A stretch of DNA of 64,000 nt from Flavobacteriaceae bacterium CP2B. GTDB lineage: Bacteria; Bacteroidota; Bacteroidia; Flavobacteriales; Flavobacteriaceae. The notes beneath the pieces are model-generated. The model saw only the letters and a program-made list of their open reading frames with translations. It searched no databases and had not been told where the DNA came from. The DNA lies in NCBI GenBank assembly GCA_001683825.1, contig LXTR01000070.1, positions 62,001 through 126,000 of the forward strand, given 5' to 3'. Position numbers and translations under genes: made by a program. Positions 1-8,357 of the stretch are shown here, in pieces (the first letter of the stretch is position 1; every line of letters begins with the position of its first letter).

Positions 1-844
1 ATAAGTTGGCCCGCTTGTTGGAACGCACGATCAAAACCGACTCTTCCTTACCCTGCTCCCGGTAAGAACTGTCTATAGCTTCCTGAATCTCATACCCATC
101 CACAAGCCGGATAATATCGGCAAAAGGGTCCAGGTGAAAGCAAAAGTTATCCCAATAGCCCGATTGCAGTTGTTCCCGCAGCAAAGTGGCATTGGCCAGT
201 ATCCCGGAGTCCTGCGCCTGTCTTACCACCTCGTCCAGTTCTATCTTCTCTACCTCCTTGCGATAGTTCAGGGCCAGTTTGTCGGCATCCAGGGCAGGGC
301 TCAGCGTCAGGTGAACGGGCGGTAACTGGGCCGTGTCCCCGATCAGTATCAATTTGCACTGATGCCCTGAATACACGTACTGTATCAGGTCGTCCAGCAG
401 GGAGCCATTGCCAAATAGCCTGGAATCGGTAGGCGCATCAGGGATCATAGAAGCTTCATCCACAATAAAAAGGGTGTCCCGGTGCTTGTTGGGTGAAAGC
501 ACAAAGCGTACCCCGCCGCCCCGCTCTTTTCTGGGGACATATATCTTACGATGGATGGTATAGGCCTGGGTACCGGAATAGACCGACATCACTTTGGCCG
601 CCCTCCCGGTAGGGGCCATGAGCACCGCCTTCTTTCGGGTCTTCCAAAGGTTGGTTACAATATCCCCCACTATAGTGGTCTTTCCCGTCCCGGCAAACCC
701 CTTTAAAAGGAATACGGCATCCTGGGAGGGGTGCAGGACAAAATGCGCGAGTTTTTGCAGGGCGAGCCGCTGTTTCTCCGTGGGTTCATGCGGGAAATTT
801 TCCTTGAGTAATGTATAGAAAGAGGCAGGCGTGAGAGCGGTCAT
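1..844 (-). CDS. RecD-like ATP-dependent DNA helicase (3' end cut off by window edge)
   Basis: Superfamily 1B (RecD/Dda-like) helicase, about 281 codons visible. The N-terminal part carries a Walker A motif (GFAGTGKTT, about residue 48), motif Ia (MAPTGRAAK) and a Walker B box (FIVDEASM), followed by a GDTAQLPP motif III, the usual order for this family. Such proteins unwind DNA 5' to 3'; in Bacteroidota they are commonly stand-alone proteins annotated as exodeoxyribonuclease V subunit alpha, without a RecBC partner. No RecB or RecC is visible here, but the gene runs off the window. The start is ATG at 844. A consensus -7 element (TATATTTG, 852-859) lies only 7 bases upstream, so the mRNA may have almost no leader. 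Family assignment is firm; exact cellular role is not. Confidence 0.88.
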   Translation of the reverse strand, partial: MTALTPASFYTLLKENFPHEPTEKQRLALQKLAHFVLHPSQDAVFLLKGFAGTGKTTIVGDIVTNLWKTRKKAVLMAPTGRAAKVMSVYSGTQAYTIHRKIYVPRKERGGGVRFVLSPNKHRDTLFIVDEASMIPDAPTDSRLFGNGSLLDDLIQYVYSGHQCKLILIGDTAQLPPVHLTLSPALDADKLALNYRKEVEKIELDEVVRQAQDSGILANATLLREQLQSGYWDNFCFHLDPFADIIRLVDGYEIQEAIDSSYREQGKEESVLIVRSNKRANL

Positions 845-851
845 AGACCCC

Positions 852-859
852 CAAATATA
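852..859 (-). promoter_or_regulatory. -7 promoter element for the RecD-like helicase
   Basis: TATATTTG on the minus strand matches the Bacteroidota -7 consensus TAnnTTTG exactly. It ends 7 bases before the ATG, so the transcript would start at or next to the start codon. No convincing -33 TTG was found. Confidence 0.5.
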
Positions 860-882
860 AACAGGAAAAATGGGGTAAAACC

Positions 883-912
883 TTTCACCATTAAAAAAAA
901 ATTGTAGATTTG
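883..912 (+). promoter_or_regulatory. Promoter of the pilin-like/DUF3822/rsmD operon
   Basis: TAGATTTG at 905-912 matches TAnnTTTG exactly, and a weak -33 element (TTTC at 883-886) lies 18 bases upstream. It would give a leader of about 30 bases before the ATG at 950. Confidence 0.5.
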
Positions 913-949
913 TGAGAACCACATACCATAATTAACTCTAATACAAAAA

Positions 950-1597
950 ATGAAAACCATACTTCAAATTGTTCTTTGGATCATTTGTGTTTTTTTAGGC
1001 TATCTGATTTACAAATCGGTAACCGGACCTATTGAATTTGCCAAAGTGAAGGAAAGGCGTTATGCAGACGTGATCAACCGCCTTAAGGACATCAGGAATT
1101 CCCAGGAAGCTTACAAGACCGTTAACGGAAAATACGCCAATGACTTCAACAGCCTGGTCGCCTTTGTAGATACAGGGAATTACACCATTACCCAACAAAG
1201 GGATTCCTCTTATATGGAGTATGACAAGACCTATGGGATCGACCTGCTTAGGGAAGTTACCATTACAGATACCCTGGGATTTGTCGCCGTCAAAGATTCC
1301 CTTTTCAAAAACAGCGACCGCTACAAACAAATGATGAATGTGCCCCACGGGCAGAACAACGAAACCTTTGAACTAAAGGCCGATGTGATAGAACGAAGTG
1401 GCTATAAGGTACCGGTTTTTGAAGCCAAAGTCGCAAAGAAAGTCGTATTGTATGACCAGCCCGCAGACCTGGTAGCCAGGGAAAACGCACAGATCAGTGT
1501 TGAAGAGGTCAACGGCAATGCGATCAAAGTGGGCTCCCTGACGGAAGTGAGTACTAGCGGAAACTGGCCCCCTATTTATGACAAAAAAGGAGAGTAA
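950..1597 (+). CDS. Pilin-like single-pass membrane protein, unknown function
   Basis: 215 residues. One N-terminal transmembrane helix (about residues 4-24) is followed by a charged helix with the pattern KDIRNSQEAYKTVNGKYAND (about 46-65). That pattern resembles the segment of type IV pilins and pseudopilins where the helix meets the globular domain (QxAYxxxxGxYA). There is no prepilin peptidase site (GF[T/S]xxE), so it is not an ordinary pilin. The C-terminal half is a soluble, probably beta-rich domain. It heads an operon with DUF3822 and rsmD and overlaps the next gene by 20 bases, implying translational coupling. The gene appears conserved beside DUF3822 in flavobacteria. The pilin resemblance is my inference from local pattern only. 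Confidence 0.7.
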   Translation: MKTILQIVLWIICVFLGYLIYKSVTGPIEFAKVKERRYADVINRLKDIRNSQEAYKTVNGKYANDFNSLVAFVDTGNYTITQQRDSSYMEYDKTYGIDLLREVTITDTLGFVAVKDSLFKNSDRYKQMMNVPHGQNNETFELKADVIERSGYKVPVFEAKVAKKVVLYDQPADLVARENAQISVEEVNGNAIKVGSLTEVSTSGNWPPIYDKKGE

Positions 1598-2411
1598 TAC
1601 CGCCACCGAAAAAAGCGTTGAAAATTACCATAAATTGTCCATTCAGGTTGGCCTGAATGGACTTTCTTTTTGTGTTTTCGACACTATTGGCAATGCCGTG
1701 GCACTGAGCAGGCGGGTCGCCTTCGAAAAAGAACGCACCCCTTTTGAGGTGCAAAAGGAACTGAAGGAGCTCATCGTGCAGGAAGGCATCCTGGAATACG
1801 AATATTCAGAAGTGGTGGTCATCCACCGAAATAGCCTGTTCAGCCTGGTTCCCAAGGCCCTTTTCGACAAAAACGAGCTTGCCAACTACCTGAAATTCAA
1901 CGTCAAGATCCTGGCTAATGACTACATCGAATACGATGAGATCAGCAGCTTTGACATGGTGAATGTCTACGTGCCTTTTGTGAATATCAACAATTATATC
2001 TACGAACTTTTTGGCGCTTTTGACTTTATGCACAACGGTACCGTACTGGTGCAGGCCTTGCTTGGCACCCATAGCAACGCCAATGAACCCATTTGCTACG
2101 TCCATGTTGGGGAGCACGTCATGGACGTGGTAGTCCTCTCCCAAAAACAACTGCTCTATTACAACCACTTCACCTATACCTCCAAGGAGGATTTCATCTA
2201 TTACCTGCTCTTTTCGCTGGAGCAGTTGAAACTAGATACAGAGCGTATTAAAACCAGGTTGTTTGGGGCCATAGACGAGGGAGACGATATCTTCAATATC
2301 TGCTATGAGTATATTCAGCACCTCTCTATCTTTATCCCCACGGGAAACACGGGGACAAGCATGGCACAGGATAATGACAGTATTGACTTCACCGTACTAA
2401 GTGCCCTGTAA
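1578..2411 (+). CDS. DUF3822 family protein, possibly PilM-like actin fold
   Basis: 277 residues, cytoplasmic, with no signal or membrane segment. Sequence style and position immediately before rsmD match the Bacteroidota family DUF3822. The central part (CYVHVGEHVMDVVVLSQKQL, about residues 172-191) followed by a helix resembles the phosphate-binding strands of the actin/PilM fold, where a G-x-x-x-x-D/N element precedes a YxxxF strand. This is suggestive because its upstream partner is pilin-like. The start at 1578 lies inside the previous gene, and its stop shares one base with the start of rsmD (TAATG), so all three genes look translationally coupled. No biochemical role is known to me. 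Confidence 0.75.
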   Translation: MTKKESNTATEKSVENYHKLSIQVGLNGLSFCVFDTIGNAVALSRRVAFEKERTPFEVQKELKELIVQEGILEYEYSEVVVIHRNSLFSLVPKALFDKNELANYLKFNVKILANDYIEYDEISSFDMVNVYVPFVNINNYIYELFGAFDFMHNGTVLVQALLGTHSNANEPICYVHVGEHVMDVVVLSQKQLLYYNHFTYTSKEDFIYYLLFSLEQLKLDTERIKTRLFGAIDEGDDIFNICYEYIQHLSIFIPTGNTGTSMAQDNDSIDFTVLSAL

Positions 2412-2956
2412 TGCGCATTATCTCCGGTTCACATAAGGGAAGGAAAATTACGGCCCCCAAACAGCTGCCGGTGCGCCCAACCACTGATATGGCCAAGGAA
2501 GCCTTGTTTAATATCCTCCACAATGCGTATTTTTTCGAGGAACTTTCCGTTTTGGACCTGTATGCCGGAACCGGCAATATCAGTTACGAGTTTGCATCCC
2601 GCGGGTGCGCGCATATCGTGGCCGTAGACGCCAGCCACCGCTGTGTGAAATTCATCGCGGCCACTTCAAAGGCGCTGGAATTCCCAATCCTGGCGATAAA
2701 GGCGGAAGTTTTGGACTATTTGGACAGGACCCTTCAGCAATTTGACATCATTTTTGCCGACCCCCCCTATGATAAGCCCATAGAGGAATTTCAACGTATC
2801 AGGGAATTGGTGTTTCAAAAATCCTTGCTCAGGGAAGGCGGGGTGCTCATTATCGAACATTCCAAACGCACCGATCTCAGCGGGCTCGAATATTTTGAAC
2901 AACAACGAAAATACGGGGGGAGTGTATTCAGTTTTTTCCGGATGGGCGGTTCGTGA
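2411..2956 (+). CDS. rsmD: 16S rRNA (guanine(966)-N(2))-methyltransferase RsmD
   Basis: 181 residues, the usual length. It transfers methyl from S-adenosylmethionine to N2 of G966 in 16S rRNA. The N-terminal MRIISGSHKGRKI, the PTTDMAKEALFNIL segment, the SAM-binding loop VLDLYAGTGNISYE and the catalytic FADPPY (N6/N2-methylase motif IV) are all present in order. It overlaps DUF3822 by one base (TAATG). Downstream lies the 3' end of rnpB on the other strand; the short GCCGG/CCGGC hairpin there is not followed by T residues, so I do not call a terminator for this operon. Confidence 0.95.
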   Translation: MRIISGSHKGRKITAPKQLPVRPTTDMAKEALFNILHNAYFFEELSVLDLYAGTGNISYEFASRGCAHIVAVDASHRCVKFIAATSKALEFPILAIKAEVLDYLDRTLQQFDIIFADPPYDKPIEEFQRIRELVFQKSLLREGGVLIIEHSKRTDLSGLEYFEQQRKYGGSVFSFFRMGGS

Positions 2957-2998
2957 AAGCGACAGGCTACCCAAAATGCCGGATTCCCGGCTTGAAAA

Positions 2999-3337
2999 AA
3001 AAGCAGGCCTGTAAGCCGGATTCTGTCCATCCTAACTTTTCCTGGAAATAGTTCCCGAAAAGTGAGCATGCCTTATCATTTATCTGGACGCCCGGTTACC
3101 CGGAACGTTCTATCCGCCTACCCTTCAACTCGGACGTGCAGCCCTCAAGCGTTGATGTATTTGGCGTTTCACCACATAGAGTTTACCTGATTTCACTACA
3201 GCATTACCTGTACTTGCTTTCTGTTGCACTGGTCCTCCCCCGGGATTCCGGGGTGACGGGCGTTACCCGCTATGTTGCACTGTGGTGTCCGGACTTTCCT
3301 CCCCGGTCGGGTGACCGGAGCGATAAGGTGGCCTGCC
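2999..3337 (-). ncRNA. rnpB: RNase P RNA (bacterial type)
   Basis: The catalytic RNA of ribonuclease P, which removes tRNA 5' leaders. On the minus strand the conserved 5' block GAGGAAAGTCCGGAC (about 3287-3301) and 3' block ACAGAATCCGGCTTA (about 3012-3026) are both present. The terminal P1 helix forms between GCAGGCC (3330-3336) and GGCCTGC (3003-3009), and a run of eight T residues (2995-3002) follows directly, so P1 plus the T run can act as terminator. A consensus -7 box at 3343-3350 predicts a 5' end at about 3337, agreeing with P1. Length about 339 nt is normal. Open frames across it are not genes. Confidence 0.96.
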
Positions 3338-3342
3338 AATGT

Positions 3343-3350
3343 CAAAGATA
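3343..3350 (-). promoter_or_regulatory. -7 promoter element of rnpB
   Basis: TATCTTTG on the minus strand matches TAnnTTTG exactly and ends 6 bases before the first base of the predicted P1 helix. Position and consensus support each other. Confidence 0.7.
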
Positions 3351-3511
3351 CGATATTTTGGGTTATCCCCCGGCAGATAGGGAACCACGTTTCCTTAGTC
3401 GCCTGAATATTGCCGGGAAGTTTTCACCGGGATGGAGTGCGTTACCCACGGATTGTTGATAAAAAACGAAGAGTTCCCTTCAAATGCGCCCCCTTGAAAG
3501 CCCGCTATTCC

Positions 3512-3519
3512 TATCTTTG
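3512..3519 (+). promoter_or_regulatory. -7 promoter element of dnaX
   Basis: TATCTTTG, an exact TAnnTTTG match, 40 bases before the dnaX ATG. A TTG at 3494-3496 is only 15 bases upstream, which is short for a -33 element. Confidence 0.5.
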
Positions 3520-3559
3520 TGTACAGGCCCGTTTTTAAACCAAAAGCGCGCATAAGGCA

Positions 3560-5380
3560 ATGTCATTGGAACCATTCATCGTATCGGCCAGGAAATACAG
3601 GCCACAGACATTTAAGGATGTCGTGGGGCAGCAAGCCATTACCCGTACCCTCCTGAACGCCATTGAGAACAACCACCTTGCCCAGGCCCTGCTATTCTGT
3701 GGGCCCAGGGGAGTGGGCAAGACCACCTGTGCCCGTATCCTCGCCAAGAAGATCAACCAGGACGGGACCGAAAAGCAGGATGAAGATTTTGCGTTCAACA
3801 TCTTTGAACTGGATGCCGCCTCGAACAACTCGGTAGATGATATACGGAACCTGATTGACCAGGTCCGTATCCCCCCTCAGGTGGGGAAATACAAAGTGTA
3901 TATAATTGACGAGGTGCACATGCTCTCGCAGTCGGCCTTCAACGCTTTCCTCAAAACCCTGGAGGAGCCCCCCAGGCATGCCATCTTTATCCTGGCCACT
4001 ACCGAGAAACGAAAAATTATCCCCACCATCCTTTCACGTTGCCAGATCTTTGATTTCAAGCGTATTACTGTAAAGGACGCGGCAGACTACCTGAAGTCGA
4101 TCGCCGAGCAACAGGGGATAGACGCTGAAGAAGAAGCCCTGCACCTTATCGCCCAAAAGGCGGATGGGGCCATGCGGGACGCGCTTTCGATCTTTGACCG
4201 GGTGGTAAGCTTTTCCGGCAATCCACTGACGCTTAAGGCCGTGACCGAAAACCTGAACGTGCTGGACCAGGACACCTTTTTCAAAACCACGGACCTGATC
4301 CTGGAACGCCATATCCCCGGATTGCTGCTGCTCTTCAACGACATCCTCGCACGCGGGTTTGAAGGGCACCATTTCATCGGTGGCCTGGCCTCCCATTTCA
4401 GGGACCTGATGGTATGCCGGCACGAAGCAACCATAGCGTTGCTCGAAGTCAGCGAAAATGCCAAATCCAAGTTCCTGGACCAATCCCGGAAAACCACGGA
4501 AGATTTCCTTTTGAAGGCCATTGATATCGCCAATGAATGCGACCTCTCGTATAAAACCAGCAAGAACCATCGGTTGTTGGTTGAATTGGCGCTCATGAAA
4601 TTGGCGTCCATCAACTTTACCGGTGAAAAAAAAAATCCTGACGGCAATGGATCCGGCACGGGAGAACTGAATGGCCTGGTCCCGGCCTCCTATTTCAGGG
4701 CCCATATGCCTCCGGGCGGTGTTAAAATCTCCCCTATCCCCCCCCGGGAAAAGCCGCCACAGGCGCCTGTAACCGCCGAAGGCCCTTCTGGGCAACCTCC
4801 CCAAAAAGAGGCGCAGGCTGCAGAAACCATGGCCGGTAGTACCCAGGGGGTAGAAACGAATGCGGGAAACCAAACCGCGGTTTCAGAACCTGTGCGAAAA
4901 ATCCGTATCAAAGAGCGGTCGCAAAGGGTTTCGGGCTTATCGCTTTCCAGCCTCAAAGCCCAGAAAGCCCATAAAGAAAAGCAGAACGATACCGTAGACG
5001 AGGCGGACCTGCCTACAGACCCCTTTACGGAAGAAGCCATGCAGGCGCATTGGTCGGATTTTGTGCATAAGTTGGACGCTGAGGGCAGGAAGATCCTGGC
5101 CTCTAACCTGCGGACCGAGGCCCCCCTGCTGAAAGACGCACACACCATCTCCCTGGAACTCCCCAATGGCACCATGAAGAAGGAGATTGAACGGGAACAG
5201 GGCGAACTGATGGGCTACCTCAGGAAACAGTTGAACAACTACAGCCTTCAACTCCGCATCACCGTCAATGAAGAGACCGCCAAGAAATTTGTGTATACCC
5301 CGGCAGAAAAGTACCAGAAACTCCGGGAGAAAAACCCGGCGATAGACCTATTGCGCCAGGAATTCGACCTAGAGTTTTAG
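3560..5380 (+). CDS. dnaX: DNA polymerase III subunit gamma/tau
   Basis: 606 residues. Clamp-loader ATPase that opens the sliding clamp and links it to the replicative polymerase and helicase. Visible are Walker A (GPRGVGKTT, residues 48-56), Walker B (IIDEVH, 115-120), sensor 1 and the SRC motif (LSRCQ, about 157). The four-cysteine zinc module that lies between Walker A and DAASN in the E. coli protein is replaced by an acidic segment without cysteines. A low-complexity Pro/Gln/Lys linker (about 385-480) precedes a C-terminal tau-like domain. I see no obvious slippery A run for programmed frameshifting. The 3' end overlaps the convergent TMEM220 gene by 12 bases. Confidence 0.95.
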   Translation: MSLEPFIVSARKYRPQTFKDVVGQQAITRTLLNAIENNHLAQALLFCGPRGVGKTTCARILAKKINQDGTEKQDEDFAFNIFELDAASNNSVDDIRNLIDQVRIPPQVGKYKVYIIDEVHMLSQSAFNAFLKTLEEPPRHAIFILATTEKRKIIPTILSRCQIFDFKRITVKDAADYLKSIAEQQGIDAEEEALHLIAQKADGAMRDALSIFDRVVSFSGNPLTLKAVTENLNVLDQDTFFKTTDLILERHIPGLLLLFNDILARGFEGHHFIGGLASHFRDLMVCRHEATIALLEVSENAKSKFLDQSRKTTEDFLLKAIDIANECDLSYKTSKNHRLLVELALMKLASINFTGEKKNPDGNGSGTGELNGLVPASYFRAHMPPGGVKISPIPPREKPPQAPVTAEGPSGQPPQKEAQAAETMAGSTQGVETNAGNQTAVSEPVRKIRIKERSQRVSGLSLSSLKAQKAHKEKQNDTVDEADLPTDPFTEEAMQAHWSDFVHKLDAEGRKILASNLRTEAPLLKDAHTISLELPNGTMKKEIEREQGELMGYLRKQLNNYSLQLRITVNEETAKKFVYTPAEKYQKLREKNPAIDLLRQEFDLEF

Positions 5381-5728
5381 GCGGCGCGCATAGCGGACCC
5401 TTAGCGCGTACACCAGCAAAACCACCCCGCAGATCAGCAAACCGAAGGCCTCCCTCCCCTCTTCAATATTGGTGATGTCCCCTTGCCCAATGGTAAAACC
5501 CTCGAACTGATCGGGCCAGGAGAGAAAGACCCCGGCCAGATAGGCGATGGCCATGGCCACGCCCAGGCCAAAGGAGAGGCAATCCAGGAAAAAAAGCACC
5601 GATAACAAAGCAGCTAACGCATAGATCAGAATCCAAAAGAAGGTGTCCGGGTCATTCCACTGAACAAAAGCCGCCCATATAAACAAGACGGCAAATACCA
5701 GGGAGAATACTTTAAAGAATTTGTTCAT
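5369..5728 (-). CDS. TMEM220-family small membrane protein
   Basis: 119 residues with about four hydrophobic helices (roughly 5-23, 31-50, 52-70, 92-108) and a basic C-terminus. The start FKVFSLVFAVLFIWAAFVQW followed by NDPD is typical of the transmembrane protein 220 family, whose function is unknown. It is convergent with dnaX and its stop codon lies inside the last codons of dnaX, so no independent terminator exists between them. It sits downstream of eboF on the same strand (gap 50 bases) and could be read through from the ebo operon, but it is not a recognised EBO member. Confidence 0.82.
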   Translation of the reverse strand: MNKFFKVFSLVFAVLFIWAAFVQWNDPDTFFWILIYALAALLSVLFFLDCLSFGLGVAMAIAYLAGVFLSWPDQFEGFTIGQGDITNIEEGREAFGLLICGVVLLVYALRVRYARRLKL

Positions 5729-5778
5729 AAGGCTATGGTTTTTACACAGGCCCCAACAGGGCCTATGGCGAAGCTGTT

Positions 5779-7155
5779 TTAATTGTATTGGGGCATAACG
5801 TGTTTAATCATGATCTCGAATACATCTACCGCCGCTACCTTTCTCGGGAGCGGGAAATCTGGGTCATTGCTGATCAATACAGGATAATCAGCGGTGTCTT
5901 CCGGGATCCTCCCGTGCGATCCTTTGACCAATTCGGCACGCAGGGGAATAAGGTCCATCACGGTCCGGAATCCCAATTTCTTTTTCAGTAATTTCCATAC
6001 CACCCTGGGGACCACCAGGGGATCGTCCGGGTCGGTAAACATTTCTACCGGGTCATAGCCGGGCTTTTTATGGATATCCACCATTCGGGCAAAATCTGGG
6101 GCCTTTTGGTCATCTTCCCAAAAATAATAGGTAAACCAGGAGTCCCTGTCGGCCACGACCACCAGGTCACCGCAGCGTTCATGGAGCAAATGGCCCCGGT
6201 CTTTGCCGGACAATACCCGTTCTACCCCGGGTATTTGGCGTAAATACTCCTGCAGGGATTCTTTAAGGGAGGGATCGTTCAGGTATATATGCGCTATCTG
6301 GTGGTCTGCCACCGCAAAAGCCCTGCTCGCCCCGGCATCCAATAACTCCAGGCCACGTTCTACCCTGATGGCGAGGTGGCCCAGTTTACGCAGGTGGCGG
6401 TTTAAGTGTACCGGCCGGCTCACGTTGGTAATCCCGTATTCGGAAAGGATGATCACCCTCATATCCTGCTGCCTGTAATAGGCCAGCAGATGGCCTACCA
6501 GCCGGTCTATGTCCCTGAGGTCTTTCGCTATCTTCTTAAAATCGAGCCCGTTTTTCTGCAGGCTGTAATCCAAATGTGGCAGGTAGACCAGGCTCAGGGT
6601 AGGGTGATACTTTTTATCTACCTCCAGGGCGGCATCGGCTATCCACTGACTGGATTTGATATTGGCCTTGGGGCCCCAAAAGTTAAACAGTGGAAACTGC
6701 CCCAGGTCTTTCTGGAGGGAATCCCTCAGATCTGCCGGGAAGGAATACACATCGGGGATCTTGCGGCCGTCCGCCAGATAATTGGGCCTGGGGGTTACGC
6801 TATAATCTGCCGTAGAATACATATTGTACCACCAGAACAGGTTTGCACAACTGAATTGGGGGTTCTTTCGCCTCAGGACGTCCCAGACCTTCTCGTTCCG
6901 CACCAGTTTGTTGGACTGCCTCCAAAATTTCACCTCGTGCTCCTCCTTAAAATACCAGCCATTGCCTACAATCCCGTGTTCTGAGGGCCATTTCCCGGTA
7001 AGGTACGTACTTTGGGCCGAACAGGTCACTGCCGGTAGCACAGGACGTATTACTGCAGCGCTCCCCTTTTCCATAAAGGATTTCATGAAGGGGGTGTGCT
7101 CCCCAATGAGCCTGTTACTGAGCCCAACCACGTTGAGAACTACTGTTTTCTTCAT
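5779..7155 (-). CDS. eboF: EboF, alkaline-phosphatase-superfamily (nucleotide pyrophosphatase-like) protein
   Basis: 458 residues from ATG 7155; an in-frame ATG at 7179 would overlap eboE by 22 bases and is less likely. The fold is that of phosphodiesterase/nucleotide pyrophosphatases: PAVTCSAQSTYLTGKWPSEH carries the nucleophile Thr region. Two metal-ligand motifs are altered: the usual AspGly near the N-terminus reads NVVG and the usual SDHG reads SEYG (near residue 238). The protein may therefore bind metals differently or have lost hydrolysis. It is the last gene of a collinear eboA-F operon. In cyanobacterial scytonemin producers, ebo genes are required for export of the monomer; the substrate here is unknown. 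Confidence 0.85.
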   Translation of the reverse strand: MKKTVVLNVVGLSNRLIGEHTPFMKSFMEKGSAAVIRPVLPAVTCSAQSTYLTGKWPSEHGIVGNGWYFKEEHEVKFWRQSNKLVRNEKVWDVLRRKNPQFSCANLFWWYNMYSTADYSVTPRPNYLADGRKIPDVYSFPADLRDSLQKDLGQFPLFNFWGPKANIKSSQWIADAALEVDKKYHPTLSLVYLPHLDYSLQKNGLDFKKIAKDLRDIDRLVGHLLAYYRQQDMRVIILSEYGITNVSRPVHLNRHLRKLGHLAIRVERGLELLDAGASRAFAVADHQIAHIYLNDPSLKESLQEYLRQIPGVERVLSGKDRGHLLHERCGDLVVVADRDSWFTYYFWEDDQKAPDFARMVDIHKKPGYDPVEMFTDPDDPLVVPRVVWKLLKKKLGFRTVMDLIPLRAELVKGSHGRIPEDTADYPVLISNDPDFPLPRKVAAVDVFEIMIKHVMPQYN

Positions 7156-7157
7156 AG

Positions 7158-8351
7158 CTACAACCTGTCCTTTAGCCATTGTAATTCGCGGGTTATAGAT
7201 TCTTTCAACGGTTTTTTGAGGGCAGGCGGGAGTACGTCCCAGGTATAGGTTTCCACTTCCAAATGCTGTGTTACCTCATGCGTCTTAAGGTACTCCAGCA
7301 CCGCGAGTATCTGGTCCTGGGTAGAATGGAGATGTTCAAAACGTTCCAAAAATATGGGGACATGGAAGTGGGCCCTGAGTTCTTCATGAGCTCCTTTACG
7401 CGCCAGCACCTCGGGCAGGTCGGTATAGGTATGTACCTTGCCCCCCCGCAGTTCGGTGACCTGGTGCAGGTAAACAGGTTCGTCAAAACGGGCAAGGGAG
7501 TCCCACAGGGCTTCCTTCGCCCCTTCCCCAAAAAGTATTTTAAGTGCCGCACTCACCTGAATTTTACCCACCGTGATCCCGGCTTCCCTGAATTTCCGGA
7601 AGGTGTCTTCGGGTTTTTCGTAGGCAAGTGAAAAATGGCAGATGTCATAACAGGCCGTAATGTGCCGGTAAATAAGTCGCCTGGCGGCCTCTGCCCCTAT
7701 GGATAAATGCTTTTGTAAGATGGGCTGGGCGATTACCTCGAGCTGATCCTTAAAAAAGCCCACAAGCTCACTGCTGTTCTCAATCAGGCCATCGGGTTCG
7801 GGTTCTATATCCAGGTGCAGGTATTTCCCCTGTTCCTTTTCTATTTGGTGCAGGTAGAGGATAAGGCTGGCCATTTGCCTGGCGCCTTCTTCCAGGGATT
7901 TTCGTTCCAGGCCTGGGTAAGTATGCCAGTGTTTATAGCTTACAGGGGAAGTTGATATCCCCCCGTGTTGTCCTTCAGGCAACAGGAATGCCAGTTGTTC
8001 AAAGAGTCGTTTGGTGTACCGCAGGCGCTCAGGGCTCGACCAATCCGGGGCGTGAACCAGGTCTTTTACCCGTTGCCCGTGGAAATCGCCAAAAGGAAAA
8101 CCATTCATGGTAAAGACATACAAACCCTGCTCGTCCAGCCACTGCTTAAATTCAGCCAGCTGTTGCCCGGTACCCAATTCCTCACTGGCTTTGTTGGAGA
8201 GCCTGAGGCCGACACCAAAGGCTGCCCCCTCCGCGACCCTTTCTTTAATAAAGGGAAGGTGTTCACGAAGGCTTTCCCAGGTTGCCTCCCAGTTCTGCCC
8301 CGGGTGGATATTTGTACAATAGGTGGTATGGTAGGTGTTTTTTACAAACAT
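7158..8351 (-). CDS. eboE: EboE, sugar-phosphate isomerase/epimerase-like (xylose isomerase TIM barrel)
   Basis: 397 residues, soluble. The opening YHTTYCTNIHPGQNWEATW, the HLDIEPEPDG strand with its acidic pair and the DICHFSLAYE strand fit the xylose-isomerase-like TIM barrel of the EBO-associated protein annotated as metabolite traffic protein EboE. His, Glu and Asp residues on these strands are plausible metal ligands. Located 6 bases after eboD and 2 bases before eboF. It is absent from ordinary isomerase operons and its reaction is not established; the name records family and context only. Confidence 0.88.
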   Translation of the reverse strand: MFVKNTYHTTYCTNIHPGQNWEATWESLREHLPFIKERVAEGAAFGVGLRLSNKASEELGTGQQLAEFKQWLDEQGLYVFTMNGFPFGDFHGQRVKDLVHAPDWSSPERLRYTKRLFEQLAFLLPEGQHGGISTSPVSYKHWHTYPGLERKSLEEGARQMASLILYLHQIEKEQGKYLHLDIEPEPDGLIENSSELVGFFKDQLEVIAQPILQKHLSIGAEAARRLIYRHITACYDICHFSLAYEKPEDTFRKFREAGITVGKIQVSAALKILFGEGAKEALWDSLARFDEPVYLHQVTELRGGKVHTYTDLPEVLARKGAHEELRAHFHVPIFLERFEHLHSTQDQILAVLEYLKTHEVTQHLEVETYTWDVLPPALKKPLKESITRELQWLKDRL

Positions 8352-8357
8352 GGTGTT

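Noticed and set aside
2979-2992. GCCGG-ATTC-CCGGC hairpin as terminator of the rsmD operon
   Set aside because: It is followed by A residues on the plus strand, not T; the stem is short.
3136-3459. Plus-strand open frame of 107 codons
   Set aside because: It lies across the RNase P RNA gene on the other strand; conserved RNA blocks and the P1 helix explain the sequence.
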